From NCBI RefSeq assembly GCF_918797505.1, contig NC_092795.1:22989131-23053130 (forward strand): DNA of 64,000 nt, given 5' to 3'. A model generated the notes under the pieces. That model did no database searches. It was not told where the DNA came from and was given only the letters and a program-made list of their open reading frames with translations. This document shows positions 49,371 through 60,843 of the stretch, in pieces (positions within the stretch are counted from its first letter, which is position 1; the number at the start of each line of letters is the position of its first letter). A program made the position numbers and the translations under genes. The stretch is from Bemisia tabaci (taxonomy: Eukaryota; Arthropoda; Insecta; Hemiptera; Aleyrodidae).

Positions 49371-49559
49371 CAGGATCTCAACGTTTAAAACAAATTTTAG
49401 CGTCATCCGATAAAATTAATGGTCTATAAGCTCCAAAACTACCAAATTGGATGAAAAAAACCCGAAATTGTTGATAACTTTAATGGTTCGAATCAATCCA
49501 ATCGGAGAAGAAAACGGTATGCACAAACAACGCATCAGCGTGTTTTTGATTCACCATTA

Positions 49560-50060
49560 ACTCTACGGTGAGTTTGTGACGTCACGGTTTACGCGACGGT
49601 AAGAACCTGCTAGCGTTGGACGCATGACGACGACGCGGCGGCACAGCCAGGGACAAAAACCTTGACTCGGCTCCAAATCCGAATTGGCCGGAGTGAAAGT
49701 AACCCCGCAAGCAGGAGCGCGAGCGCGTCGCGACGCCGCGCCGCGCCGGCCGACGCGGGTCGGGTCTTGGGTCGGGATTTCATGCTTGATCAAGGCGCAG
49801 ATATGCCGCGCCCGTGGCAGGTGCACGCCGCGCCGCAACGCGACGCGACGCCTTTGCGTTTTGCGCCACGGTTTTGTTTGTTTCTTGCATCTTGCGTTGC
49901 AATCAAGGTGACTTGATTACGCTCGCAACGAGCATGTATAATGGGCTAATTGCCGTTCCCCGACGCGACACCGGCCGACCCGCCGACCGACCACCCAAAA
50001 CTCGCCCGCGTGCGAGCGCTCTAATCAACGGGGTTTTCGCGGGGGAACCTTTGAACCTCC
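49560..50060 (+). promoter_or_regulatory. CpG-rich block 1.6 kb upstream of the HGSNAT start exon
   Basis: The block is strongly CpG-rich (runs such as CGCGACGCCGCGCCGCGCC) in an AT-rich neighbourhood, with a possible ATCAAG|GTGACT donor at about 49909. It is the nearest promoter-like region upstream of the HGSNAT ATG. Overlapping reading frames here are a by-product of high GC. No initiator or TATA is obvious. Confidence 0.3.
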
Positions 50061-50330
50061 CCAATTGAGTTTTGAGAATGGCGGGACTTGCAATCCGAGT
50101 TATCCCGTGATTTCGAGGGACATGCTACGGCTACTGTTTGTTATGGAATTTATTCCTTTGCTCATTAAGAGCTCTCAAAGTTGCGGTGGTAATGCCGGTT
50201 AGGGTATGTGATTACTGCCGAGTCCATCTACAGTCCGATTCTTCATGCACGATTAGGGCTGGACATACGATTGCGAAGTCGCAGATTCGCGTTCGTGTTC
50301 TATCTCTTCTTTCTCATTTTCTTACTTGAA

Positions 50331-50573
50331 GGGCTTGGAGAACAAGGCGCACAAGTGCAGTTTTTAAAAAAATTGAGATATTAATGGTTTCAAGTAAATG
50401 TAGTCTCAATGCATATTCAGTGAAAAATTCGCTCCCAAATTCCAATTTTTAAGCATCAAAAAGTCAGTTTGAACTTTCTTTCCGCCATGAAGATCCATGT
50501 ACTTTCGAAGCTTCAAACACGTTTTTCTCGAAACAGTAAAACCTGCACTTGTGCGCCTTGTCCTCCAAGCCCC
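50331..50573. mobile_element. family G foldback element
   Basis: GGGCTTGGAGAACAAGGCGC and GCGCCTTGTCCTCCAAGCCC ends, with CACAAGTGCAG and CTGCACTTGTG just inside. Half copies occur at about 15671-15830 and 23796-23960 (AAGAAAGTTCAAACYGACTTTT). Confidence 0.55.
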
Positions 50574-51367
50574 TCACTTGTTCATATTTTTTTCCAAAAA
50601 ACTAGCCAACAGTTTCCCTTCATTTATACGATACAATCTCTTCACTTATCCAAAGATTAACTTATCAGTAAAGCCATTTTTCTATGCATGGTATCTACGT
50701 GCTCAATAAGCAGTACCTCAATGAACCACAATCTGCTCGCAGTGAGTAAGTGAGGAACTTTCTATAGGTGGAGTGGTGTCCTGAAGGTGACCCTTTTTTC
50801 GAAAGTATAAATGTAAAGTTTGCATTTAAGGCTGATGAAACTGTTGATTTGGCGCAGATGAATCAAATTCATAGGTTCTGAGAATGATTTTCACCCACCA
50901 ATCTCTATCGATGATTTTCAGGCTGATTCTTGAAATTGTCAGACGAAGTTATAGACAAAGGAGACAAAGGGAAAATTGAGCAATCTTTAGGTTGAAACGG
51001 GTGGTTGGTATAGACTGAGGGGGAAAATGATGCACTAACAGGGTCTCTCCTGGGTTAGTCCTCGGTAACTTGACTTTTTCTAGCCGTGAATTTCCCACTT
51101 AAAGGATTACGCAAAGAGAACCAATATGCTATACGTTCTACCATGTTTATTTAAGCTATGAATTCATGCCGAAGCTAATCAAACCGCCAGGGTTCATCTT
51201 CAGGGCGAAAATGTATAAACAAAAACCAAACAAATACAAGACAAATTAACTACCAAGCACTCTTACTAAGCACTACATTGCAGACATTTCTCGCACTCAA
51301 AGGTGAGTGAAATCACCTGCGAGAGGATAGCAATCTGCCTCTATGAATCAATCTTCTTATGTTAAAT

Positions 51368-51616
51368 GACCATGGACTGCTCTGCCCTCAGATATCTCCA
51401 ATCACAGATCTACTCCCCTACAATCAACAGATATACAAACCCACTTACATGCGATGAACCCAATATTACTACCAAAATTGTGAAACTCTTCACCTCTCTT
51501 AATTTAAAAATCTAAATTTTCGTATAAACTCCCATTTCCAAAATTCTCTGTAAAGACGTTAATAGCCTGTGACGCTGAATGTCTCAAAATATACTAACTA
51601 ACTAACTAACTAACTA
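51368..51616 (+). mobile_element. 5'-truncated non-LTR retrotransposon copy 2, beside HGSNAT exon
   Basis: Matches the minus-strand copy at 16063-16490 closely over its last ~250 bp, including the codons for FTSLNLKI and the stop. It ends in a longer CTAACTAACTAACTAAC tail. The tail finishes 21 bp before the AG of the HGSNAT acceptor at 51637. Confidence 0.72.
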
Positions 51617-51689
51617 TGTTTTTGTTATGTGTTTCAGGGACCAGAGACTGATGGGTTAATCGGAGCCACGCGAAGCGGAAGAGCTGAAA

Positions 51690-51836
51690 ATGTGGTTCGA
51701 GGACCCAGGGACTGAAGAGTTCAGGGGCTTGAACCTGAAAACGCTGGACGTTGACGAGGCCTACTTGAACATCACTCTCACACCAGATGCTCCTCAATCG
51801 CTGCACCTTTACTCTCTCACGAGCAACTGCCATCAG
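51690..51836 (+). CDS. HGSNAT: HGSNAT exon, N-terminal lumenal segment (start codon exon)
   Basis: Encodes the first 49 residues of a heparan-alpha-glucosaminide N-acetyltransferase, the multipass lysosomal membrane enzyme that acetylates terminal glucosamine of heparan sulfate using cytosolic acetyl-CoA. The recognisable part is LHLYSLTSNCHQ, which joins in phase 0 to CPYSLV of the next exon. The resulting C-x2-C pattern after a short beta-rich stretch is how the family's lumenal N-terminus looks. The exon starts at 51638, after a pyrimidine-rich acceptor ending TTTCAG, and ends at a CAG|GTAAAT donor. An in-frame TAA at 51657 lies between the acceptor and ATG 51690, so translation must start here or the true acceptor lies between 51660 and 51690. 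The visible start, MWFEDPGTEEF, has no signal peptide, which is odd for a lumenal domain. Residues 51638-51689 would be 5' UTR. GC content is higher than in the flanks. Confidence 0.78.
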
Positions 51837-52107
51837 GTAAATAACCGACCAAGACTCCGGCTCGCTCCAGATCTGACATTCACTCCTTTTTCGTACAGTT
51901 CCAGTCTCGTCGATCCTCATCCAGGGATGTCGGGTCTCCGAAAGAAATTGCACGATTCCGTGTGGGAAAGACTAATAGAAAGCGACTCACACATAGGCTG
52001 CATTTGTCGATACCCAAGTAGCATTTTTCAATGGAAAAATTGCTGCATTTCAAAATTAAAATTAGATTTTTTTTCACGATTTTGCGGCAGCGATTTTATC
52101 GCCGAAA

Positions 52108-52175
52108 AATCCTATAGGATCCTATAGAATCCTATAGGATCCTCCTAGGATCCTGTTGATAATCCTATAGGATCA
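52108..52175 (+). repeat. palindromic minisatellite ATCCTATAGG
   Basis: Five to six overlapping copies of ATCCTATAGGATC-like units, each itself palindromic, just inside HGSNAT intron 1 (about 270 bp from the donor). Confidence 0.75.
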
Positions 52176-53039
52176 TCAACATCTGAGCAATTGTCTTTGT
52201 AATTGTCGCGATTGCTTCTCTATAAAATTGCGTCCAACAAAATCGAAATTTGATCTCAATTAATCACTATGTTTTCTTCGATAATATTGCGATAAATAGT
52301 CGTCAATAAAATCAAGATTCTATTGAAAATTTATGCGATATAATCGAAATGTTTTATTTGATAATTTTTGCAACAAATCAACGTCGATAATCACTTATCG
52401 CGAACACTGATACTGGGGAAGGTGGGGGCGTAACGAAACCTCGCGTTAGGTTATTCTTGAGGAATTTCAAGGCTCGATTCTAAAAAAAAATTGGCAAATC
52501 CTTAGACGCGTCGCTACACTCGACAATTAAAAGTCGTGGGAATTGGTCGGATAGATATCCAGAACTCACTGATAGGTACAAAAAATCGCCTCTTTTTGAA
52601 ATATATGTAGTTAAGGTTCAGAAATTTTGTGCATAAATAAATATGAATATTATTTTAGAAGGGGAAAAAAATAAAGATACATGGCGGCCAGGGACCCCCT
52701 CATTTCTCACTAAATCTGATCCAAAGTATACTTTAAAGTCAGAAAAACTTGCTAGGTAAAGTTTTCCACCGTTAGGCTGCTTCAATTATCAACTGCTTGG
52801 AGCTTTAGCAGTTACTTCTGAAGGGCTCGCATTTTAAATTCCTGACAATTTTATTTCAAAAAGTCCCAATAAATATGTCTCTCTCCACATCTTAAATTTT
52901 GACTAGAGCGTACATATCTGCGTTTTTCTCTCTCAAAAACAAACCCGAAAAATCACGTTTCGCAGCAACGTGGCGTGTAAATTTAAATTATGACCGCGAT
53001 GCTTGACAAGAGTCAACAAAAAGAAATTTTCCACGAACT

Positions 53040-53560
53040 ACACAATATTCTCCACGTGCAACAAAAAATTACACGGAAAAAGTTCCCGCTCCGGCAAGTC
53101 AGTTAGCGAATCACCGAGAGCGCTCGATAAGCCGACGAAATCTTGACCGGCCGTCGTGTATCCACCCGTCATCTGTCCTGCGAGCCAAGAACCACATAAC
53201 CGCAATGTAAATACACCTTTCATTTGTGGTTTTTGATTAATGCAGATGATGGCGCCCTCTAGCTGGATAAAACCGCTTAACCTCGATGGAATCTTTACGT
53301 GTATCCGCTGTTTTCGTAGTGATGCGAGCGCGCTCTCTCCGACACCGGCAGCGCCGCGGAGGAAATAAATCGTGTGATAATTACCCGGACCGGTCTCATA
53401 CGCTCTCATTAAATTACGACGATTACCGCTAAAGGTCATAAATTCATCATTCGTCAGTTTTCTGCGTTTTCGAGGATGTCGGGACCTTGTCGAGGCGGTT
53501 CGCAGGCGCCTCCCGCGAATTATCAGTCGCGCGTCGGTGAATGGTCGCAATTACTCCCGT
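53040..53560 (-). other. GC-rich block in HGSNAT intron 1
   Basis: A 170-codon minus-strand frame exists here but shows no domain. High GC makes long frames likely by chance. It contains CTAGAGGGCGCCA (complement, about 53252-53265), similar to the core of a CTCF site. It might be regulatory. Confidence 0.25.
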
Positions 53561-53574
53561 ACTCCTGTTCCACA

Positions 53575-54332
53575 CCGCCGTGCTAGGGAAAAACGCCGTA
53601 TAAGCCTTTAGGCGTTGCCAAATTTCCTTAGATATATCACGAATTTTCGGGAACTTTGAGAAAAATTTCCTTCCGATTTTTCAGAGAATTTCGTTCGTGA
53701 TTTGATCCAAACAGTGTAAAAATTCCAAGGAAAGATATTGGTAACTTTCTTCAAAAATAATCATTTAACCGTAGGAAATTCGGCAACTCTCGAATGTTCA
53801 TAGGGCGTTTTTCCTTCGCACGGCAGTACAGTGCTGAGGAAAAACGCCGTATGAGCATTCGAATGTTGCCGAATGTCTCCTTAGAGGATATACATTTTTG
53901 AGGAAAGTCGTGATATTTTCCCTTGAAATTTCCAGACACTTGAGATCGAACTACGAGCAAAATTGTCTGAAAAATTGGGAAAATAATACCTCCAATTTTC
54001 TCTGAAAATGCATGACGTGTCAAAAAAAATTGGCAACGTCTGTAGGCTCATACAACGTTTTTTCTTAGCATTGCTGCGCTCTGCCGTGCTTATGGGTAGA
54101 TCGCAGTGCATTTGAAGACTGCCAAATTTACTCTGGTGGATCAGGAATTTTTTGGGAAGTTTTTAAACATTTTTCTTTCTATTTCTGGAAGAGTTTTATA
54201 CGCAATTTCAGCTAAAATATATGCAAATTTCAAGAGAAAATATTTATAAATTTCCGCAAATTTCAAAAGCGTAACGGAGGAAAATTGGACAACAATTAAC
54301 TGTTCATGCGGCGTTCCTCATTCGAATGGTAG
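53575..54332. mobile_element. array of three family B copies in HGSNAT intron 1
   Basis: Copies at 53575-53826, about 53829-54076 and 54081-54332 lie head to tail with only a few bases between them. They differ substantially in sequence, so they look like independent insertions rather than recent tandem duplication. Confidence 0.55.
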
Positions 54333-54880
54333 TGTCCTGGAAGAAATAGAGGGGCAAATAATCACTTGTTCGAATGTTCGTGTTCCTTGCATTCTCATGA
54401 TGATTGAGCTTTTCAGAGGGTGACTGATCCGAGTTATCTCAGGTCGTTTGGATTAAAACCCATATGGGAATTTAAATCCATTAAAAATGGATAATTAATC
54501 AAAAAAGGCATTGGATCACGTCATGGTCCTTCCTCTCTCCTTTGGCGTTTCATACTGGATGGGTAGATGAAGTAGCGAAACGCACTCTAGATCATTATTC
54601 CATCTCTAGGCTTGTGTTCATAGACACCCAAAAGGAGAACTTTAGGCTCTGTAAAGAGAAAATTCAACTTAAGCTTGTTTTCAAAGAGTCAAGAGAGTAG
54701 AAACTCAACACCTTGAGAAAACTCAAAATCGCCAATTTTGACATTTTCCCTGAATCCAGCTCTCCTGGAAGATTTTCTCCTGGAAGGTAAGGTCCCTCTT
54801 AACATATCGCGTAACAAATGGATCATTCTCAAATTACTGCGGGGAATCAATGCTGCCATGTGCTCGTAATGCAATCAATT

Positions 54881-55175
54881 GGACGTATTTCTGCCAAACG
54901 GAACTATGTGTATTAAGACATGAGCCCTGAATTCTACACTGAAAAAAAAAATATGCTGTTTTAGCACCTAGGATGTCAAAAATGTGCCTGGTGATCCCAA
55001 GATGCTGCATTTGCTGCCCCCGCAGTTAACTTTACATCCTATAAATGCAAATTCAACTCCGTGGGCAAAATCCTAGGTGCTAAAACAGCATACCATTTTT
55101 TTCAGTGTATACGAATATATGCATATCAGGGCTCACGTCATAATGCACATAGTTCCATTCGGCAGAAATACGTCC
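54881..55175. mobile_element. family A MITE, TSD AATT, interrupted by a second MITE
   Basis: GGACGTATTTCTGCCAAACG on the left and GGCAGAAATACGTCC on the right, flanked by AATT. The interior is split by the TA-flanked element at 54937-55107. Confidence 0.72.
54937..55107. mobile_element. TA-type MITE nested inside the family A copy
   Basis: Ends are CACTGAAAAAAAAA and TTTTTTTCAGTG, bordered by TA on each side (54935-54936, 55108-55109). Arms share TGCTGTTTTAGCACCTAGGA and its complement. TA duplication suggests Tc1/mariner-type mobilisation. Confidence 0.68.
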
Positions 55176-55505
55176 AATTCTCGGCGAGTTTTGGATCTCC
55201 AAATTTGTCTTCGGCGAGCTCCTCCCGGTAAAGTGGCCCTATTTAACCGCGCGTCACCTCCTCAAGTAGCACGATCATGTCACAGCCCCGGCTTTGTTTT
55301 CGGCTTTCACATTTCACGCGGAAACGGAGGAAGAGACATCTGCATCCATTGTGAAGCGTGGCGTATGGACGACCATGCGTTCGTCGGGCGCGGGCGAAGG
55401 ATCAAGTTTTTCGGTTCAACTCCCGTGAAATGGAGGAGTTTCTCCTTCCGCAAACGAGTAGAAACCCGCGGATCGGTAAATTAAAACAACGCTCCGATCC
55501 CGCGC

Positions 55506-55524
55506 CGCCCCCCCCCCCCCCCCG
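55506..55524 (+). repeat. poly(C) tract, one of several C/G runs
   Basis: A run of about 18 C. Similar runs lie at 33065-33077, 41468-41480, 55924-55937 (G) and 58827-58841 (G). They could form G-quadruplexes or be assembly-sensitive. Confidence 0.7.
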
Positions 55525-55701
55525 CCCATGCCCCCCGGGGGCGGCCCGTGACCACTCATCCAAAGAGAATCGAACGAGAGGGAAATGAGTGCCGTCGCGA
55601 TGCCGGATTTTGGAGCGTTGGTCGATTCTCGGATTCGTCTCTTGTTTTGTAACCTACTTTTCGTTTGGACAGATTTTCATTAATATTTTCTAAAATGCAT
55701 A

Positions 55702-55911
55702 CACTGGACAAAAAAAGAATCTTAAATTTGCCGCCGAGAAGTATTTCTTCTTAAATCAAGAATTTTGCTGGTTAATATAAGCTACTTTTTTGCTTAACCC
55801 AGCATTAATTTTCTTGAATCAAGAAAAGTCAGCTTAAAGCAGATAAAGAAAATTCTTGGCGGCAAATTCAAGAATTATTATGCTTGATCCACGCTACTTT
55901 TTTGTTCAGTG
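55702..55911. mobile_element. family K-related MITE with TA flanks
   Basis: CACTGGACAAAAAAAGAATC ... CTACTTTTTTGTTCAGTG, flanked by TA. The inner arms (AATTTGCCGCCGAGAAGTAT) differ from other K copies, so this is a sister family. Lies in HGSNAT intron 1. Confidence 0.55.
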
Positions 55912-56794
55912 TACGCCAATCAAGGGGGGGGGGGGGCGTAAGCCCCTCCCGTTCGCCCGAAAAAAAGATGGACGATAAGAAAAGAAAGGAAGTCGGGAGG
56001 GCGCTTGTTTTTGGTAATTATTTATGACGAAATTGACTCAAACTGCACATTGCTTTTAAATTTTGTAAATTTTCCAGGGAAAGCCTCTTGGGCCCCTTCC
56101 GCCCAGCCCCCCTCCCCCCTCCGTGCTAAGTGTCTGGACCCACCTATGCGAAAATGTATTTAATGTTTTCAACAATTTACTGGAGAAAAGACTCTTGCAT
56201 TGAGAGGCTTAAATTGGAGGCTTGGCTCTCAATTTAAGAAGAAATTCGATTGGATCAGGAGACTTCGAAGTCTTGGATCATTCCGACTTAAAATTTTGTT
56301 AATTTTTCCTTATTATCAACGGCGAAATTCACGGTGGGTTTTTTGACGGTATGCTTTAAGTCTTTCAAAACTAACCCTTGAGAACAAATTAGGTGACGTG
56401 AAATCCAGAAACTAATTTCGCTGGTTAGATGCGTCCATAAATGTGTAGTCGGATAAAACTATTAAGCCTTCCACCGCAAGGGGTTGGGCCATGGCGGCAG
56501 ATTTAGGGAGCGGCAAATTTTACAATTATTTTAAATTTAAGTATAAAAAAAACTTCAGATTCAGAAAAAAATTACAAACGAGAAGAAGCGACAAAATCTC
56601 TCGTTTTCTGAGAGTATAGTGATTTCCAATTTTGTCGTCTTTCAGTGATACAAGAGACAGCACCTTTAATTAGTCGAGTTAAGAGACAGACCGAACACGC
56701 AATTTGGCCTGGAACGGGCGCGACTGAGAGAGAAATGATGACGAGGACTTGAGATGAAAAGGAGAAGCCCTCGGCGCGGCGGTCGGCATGTAAC

Positions 56795-56960
56795 ACATAT
56801 TAGCGCCTACAAGACTGTACGGATACTTCACGCATCGCATCAAACACAGTGCGGTCACTGCGGTCAGCGTGAAACGGATAGCGCCTACAAGACTGTATGA
56901 ATACTTCACGCATTGCGCCAAACTGCACAGTGCGGTCAGAGCGGCACGGCGGCGAAAGTT
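56795..56960 (-). repeat. tandem repeat with GTAGGCGCTA motif (locus 3)
   Basis: Two units of about 78 bp on the minus strand share TAGCGCCTACAAGACTGTA and ACTTCACGCATTGCG when read on plus. Lies in HGSNAT intron 1. Confidence 0.62.
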
Positions 56961-58203
56961 AGGATTATTAAACCACATTTATGTTTGTTCTGTCATAACT
57001 TTTTCGTTCATTTCTTATAAATGGAAGGCCTTGTCCACACAGAGATAGGTTTACGGAACTTACTTTCGCGCAAAGTTCGGTGAACTTTTGCTAGTAGTGT
57101 TAACAAGGCTTTCGCATAAAATGTGTCGAACGTGACTAAACGCGTCTTATGCACCCCTCCCTCTGTTGGTTTTTATTGATATTTCAAAACGAATGAGAAG
57201 GGGGCGGCAAAATAAAGATGGTCCATGGGTGGCAAGTAGGTTAATCCGGCCCTGGTGTAGTCGCGAGGTATCACGGACATATGAAGGCGATTTTATATCC
57301 TACATGCGCAAAGGCATGGCCCTGAAAGAGATGCTGAAGGGAGTTGAATAGCCTTGAGTCCAAGGCCGTCTCCATCCTGAAATTTTTTTGAAAAAGGGTA
57401 ATTTTGTGCGATTTATAGGGATGTCTTATTTTCATCAATCCGCTTTGTGAACTAAGATCATTTCTGTTTACAGAAAACGCTTACCTTCCATGCCAGAATT
57501 TCAAAATCTCAAATCCTCCTTTCTTAGATTTTCTCCTCTCTCCTAGGTCGGTTGGCCAGAAATGCATTCTTTTTTTATGTGTATCGCTTTGAAGATATAC
57601 TTTCACTTTGATGATGCCCATCAATGTTGATAAAATGTCAGGAATGCTGAGCAGGAGCAGAACTAGACACTAAGCCTTATCGAATTCGAGACAAACAACG
57701 CTTGATTGGAATAAGACTCATCAAGTATGATATCATCCAGCATACGTGCATCCAGTAGTGCGATAGATGTTGTTGATTTAGTTCTTAATAATGATTGGAA
57801 GTCATCTTGAATTACAAAAAATACGATTTTACAAAATACTATGCTCAGGGATGGAAGTAGATATTTATTTGAAGGAGCATGTACAACAGGATAGTCCACT
57901 CTGAGGCGCACAGAACCTTGTCCGCATAAAATGCACCGGAATAAATGCCGTGCCAAATTTTTCAAAAACCTAACAAAAATTCTCAGTAAATCTTTGAAAA
58001 TACAAAAATTAGAGCCTTAAAAATAATGAAATCAATGAAACCTAAAAATCCGACCAAAATTCAGGAAAACCGGCCTAGTTACTGAAACTGCTCACATAAT
58101 ACATTTCAACATTTTGAAGATTTAGTCCATTTACAGCCATGCTAAACCGGGCTCCATGCGGTAACACGTCGATGTGCTGCGTTCTCGAAAAGATGCACCA
58201 TCG

Positions 58204-58696
58204 CACAGTGAGAACAAAAAGAAATCGTGTGCGTCGCAAATTCTGGAGAGGTCGGGTATGACAAATTCACCCATTTAAGTATTTTGTCACATTTAAAATG
58301 TAAACAGATGATTCTTGAAAGGACATTTTAGGAGAAAAGTCCTTGTTTCATGCTCTTCTGTTTCGTATCAACAAAGTTATAAGTTTCTATGAATGGATCG
58401 CATCTAGCAAAAAGGAACCAGCGCGAACACTGTGTTTTAAAAATGTTGTTTCTTCACACGTATCTGAAAATTCTCCGAAAAGAGCAAATAGTTTTGGCAT
58501 CCCACCAAGAAATTGTTAATTTTGAAGGAAATAACTGTGTAAATTGTAATACTGTGCATATACTAAGTATGTTTAAAAGAAAAGTAAAAGTTGCACCATT
58601 TTGAGAACACTGTAATCGCGCGGCTCCTTTTTGCTACATGCAATCCGAATGTGCCCTATCATGTCCGACTTCTCCAATTGACTTTTCCAGCTGTGC
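58204..58696. mobile_element. family C degenerate copy with nested family E
   Basis: Begins CACAGTGAGAAC, has GGAGAGGTCGGGTATGA, and ends TGTCCGACTTCTCCAATTGAC...CAGCTGTG. The middle is displaced by a family-E foldback (about 58404-58645, with GCAAAAAGGAACC and GGCTCCTTTTTGC ends). No target duplication survives. It lies in HGSNAT intron 1. Confidence 0.5.
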
Positions 58697-58979
58697 TTCA
58701 CATCGGAACGGGAGAAAATCACCAAATTTCCTGAAGATTTGGCGGCCGTGATGTGAATCCGAGCGCCGCGTGGCGCGTGGGTGACAGTCCGGAATATTCA
58801 ACAGGTCCGACCGCGACGGTATGGGGTGGGGGGGGGGGGGGTGCAGGGCAGGAGGGGACCAGGGGTCTAGCGGAGTGGACAAGCATGGGTTTCCGTTCGG
58901 AGCACTGATTGTGAATAACTGATTCTCTATTTCTAATTCCTCGGCTCTGATTTCGGATTCTTTTTTTGTCTCGTTTCAG

Positions 58980-59107
58980 TGTCCCTACTCGCTGGTGACG
59001 AGCATCGCTTTCTCCACGATTCTGACGGTCTCCGCCGCATGGCACACCAAGTGGCGCCTCTACGCGGACAAAAGCGCAACCTTGCACAAACCAGTGTCCG
59101 ACTCCAG
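58980..59107 (+). CDS. HGSNAT: HGSNAT exon 2 (lumenal segment with second cysteine)
   Basis: Continues the HGSNAT reading frame with 42 complete codons plus two bases (CPYSLV...VSDS, then a split Arg codon). The acceptor is a strong pyrimidine tract ending GTTTCAG and the donor is CCAG|GTAAAA. Phase matches both neighbours exactly: 0 on the left, 2 on the right. The first residue is the Cys that completes the C-x2-C pair with exon 1, presumably a disulfide in the lumen. The middle part is hydrophobic (SLVTSIAFSTILTVSAAW). The preceding intron is about 7.1 kb and filled with transposon remnants. No frameshift or stop is seen. Confidence 0.78.
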
Positions 59108-59318
59108 GTAAAAATCCGTCGCTTCATCTTTTATCTGATCCTAAAGAGTTATGATTGAGAAAAAAAAATGGGTTCGGCGACGCAATTTCATGTTTCCATA
59201 TTAAAATAAAAATTAAATTTAACCATCGGCACGCGAAGGCTCATTTTCGAAAACGCAATTTCTTCGATTTTGTCTGTGACAATTTTTTCCGGTTTTCTTG
59301 AAAATGGACCTTCCAATT

Positions 59319-59593
59319 CTGTCGAGCTAAATTAAGGCGCCGTGTGAGCGCTCGAATGTTGCCAAATTTCCTCTCAGACATAATTAAATTTGGAAAAAAG
59401 TTCCAAATTTTTTTCCTTGAAATTTTCAGGCTGCTTAGATCAAATTATGAACTAAAGCCTCTGAAAAATCGGAAGAGAAATATTCGCAAATTTTCCTGAA
59501 AATTCAAGCTTTGTCGAAGGAAATATTGCAACGCCCAATGGATCATACGGCGTTCTTCCTTAGAAGAACGCCGTTCTTCGGCGTTCCTGGCAG
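59319..59593. mobile_element. family B MITE with extra terminal hairpin
   Basis: Left CTGTCGAGCTAAATTAAGGC. Right ATACGGCGTTCTTCCTTAG is followed by an additional AAGAACGCCGTTCTTCGGCG palindrome before CTGGCAG. Lies in HGSNAT intron 2. Confidence 0.5.
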
Positions 59594-59794
59594 TATTATT
59601 GAGATATGAAAGATGATTAACTCTCATGACAACGCTTTCGTCGACCGAAAATGGAGTATTTGGACCGAAATTGGACGCATCCAAACGAATGTAAGCTATC
59701 TACTTTTGAATATTTGAAAACTGACATTAGAGCAATAGCTTAGGGCTTGCAACGTTTGCTTTATGTATGTACCTCTGAAGTGTATTTGGTATAC

Positions 59795-59874
59795 CCCCAT
59801 TTTCAAAATTCTCTGGAAAGACGTTAATAGCCTATGATGCTGAATGTCTTAAAATATATTAACTAAGTAACTAA
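59795..59874 (+). mobile_element. non-LTR retrotransposon copy 3, 3' UTR only
   Basis: About 80 bp of the same 3' UTR (AAAATTCTCTGGAAAGACG, GATGCTGAATGTC) ending in a degenerate AACTAAGTAACTAA tail. It lies in the second HGSNAT intron. Confidence 0.6.
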
Positions 59875-60445
59875 AAACAATAGTACGTTTAAGGACTAGG
59901 AAACAATCGAGAGCGCAGCTATGACAGCCAAAGACCAAGAAACATGAGCAAAAATAATACTGTTAAGAGCTAAGTTAAGTTGAAGTTGAAGATTTTACGG
60001 AGCAACATTAACCTGTTGATTATTTTTCTGAGCTAATTTTTATGTGAGACAACCGGAATACCCGCACGTATTTCTGATGAGATTCTTGTAACGGCAATGA
60101 AAATTCCACGTTGGAAAAATAAGAGTGCCGACTGTGTCAAATAAAAATACGATGAGAAAATTATATTCAAGATGTTTTACTGACGCTCCGTGCAATTTTC
60201 CTCCTGGCGAGGGCAGTATCACGCAAAATATAGGTTTGCAAGCGTGAAAACTTCGGAAATAGCCATCCATCTGCCACATGCCGACTGCCGTGGCGTGTCT
60301 TTCTACCAATTTGATCTCCGTTTGTGGTAGCTGGTAGCCCTTTTACATGTCTCAACGAAATTCCAAAAATACGTCTACGATTAAGTGCGTCCAATTAGAC
60401 ACGTGCAAAAAAAGTATAATTTTCATCATTTTCGGTTCAAGAAAT

Positions 60446-60567
60446 GAACGTATTTCTGCCGAACGAAACTATGCGCATTACGACGTGAGCCCTGTTATGT
60501 ATATATTTTTATGGGTCTCAGGGCTCATGTCTTAATACACATAGTTCCGTTCGGCAGAAATACGTCC
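60446..60567. mobile_element. family A MITE, 122 bp, TSD AAAT
   Basis: GAACGTATTTCTGCCGAACG ... GGCAGAAATACGTCC, AAAT on both flanks. Lies in HGSNAT intron 2. Confidence 0.68.
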
Positions 60568-60843
60568 AAATTTTAAATTGCCCACAAAAAATTGATGCGA
60601 TTCCTCGACTCTTAGAACTCGGTGACAAATGTCTAATACTCACGGAAAAAACGGATTGCTGATTTAACAATAAAATTATTAGGAAATATTTCCGACATAT
60701 TTCAAATGTACATTTTAAAATAGTGGAAAGCCAATTTAAACACTTGGGAACTTGGGTGGTTAAATTAGCATTTTTACTTGTAAAATCTACATTGAAACAT
60801 GTCGGGCACTATTTTCAAGTACAAAATTCTTAAATCAGCAATT

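Noticed and set aside
49662..50068. Overlapping 75-84-codon frames, one with a signal-peptide-like hydrophobic stretch
   Set aside because: The hydrophobic frame starts with GTG and has no in-frame ATG. Its downstream junction into HGSNAT would meet the TAA at 51657.
53038..53550. 170-codon minus-strand frame
   Set aside because: It lies in a GC-rich patch, has no recognisable motif, splice context or neighbours, and frames of this length are expected there by chance.
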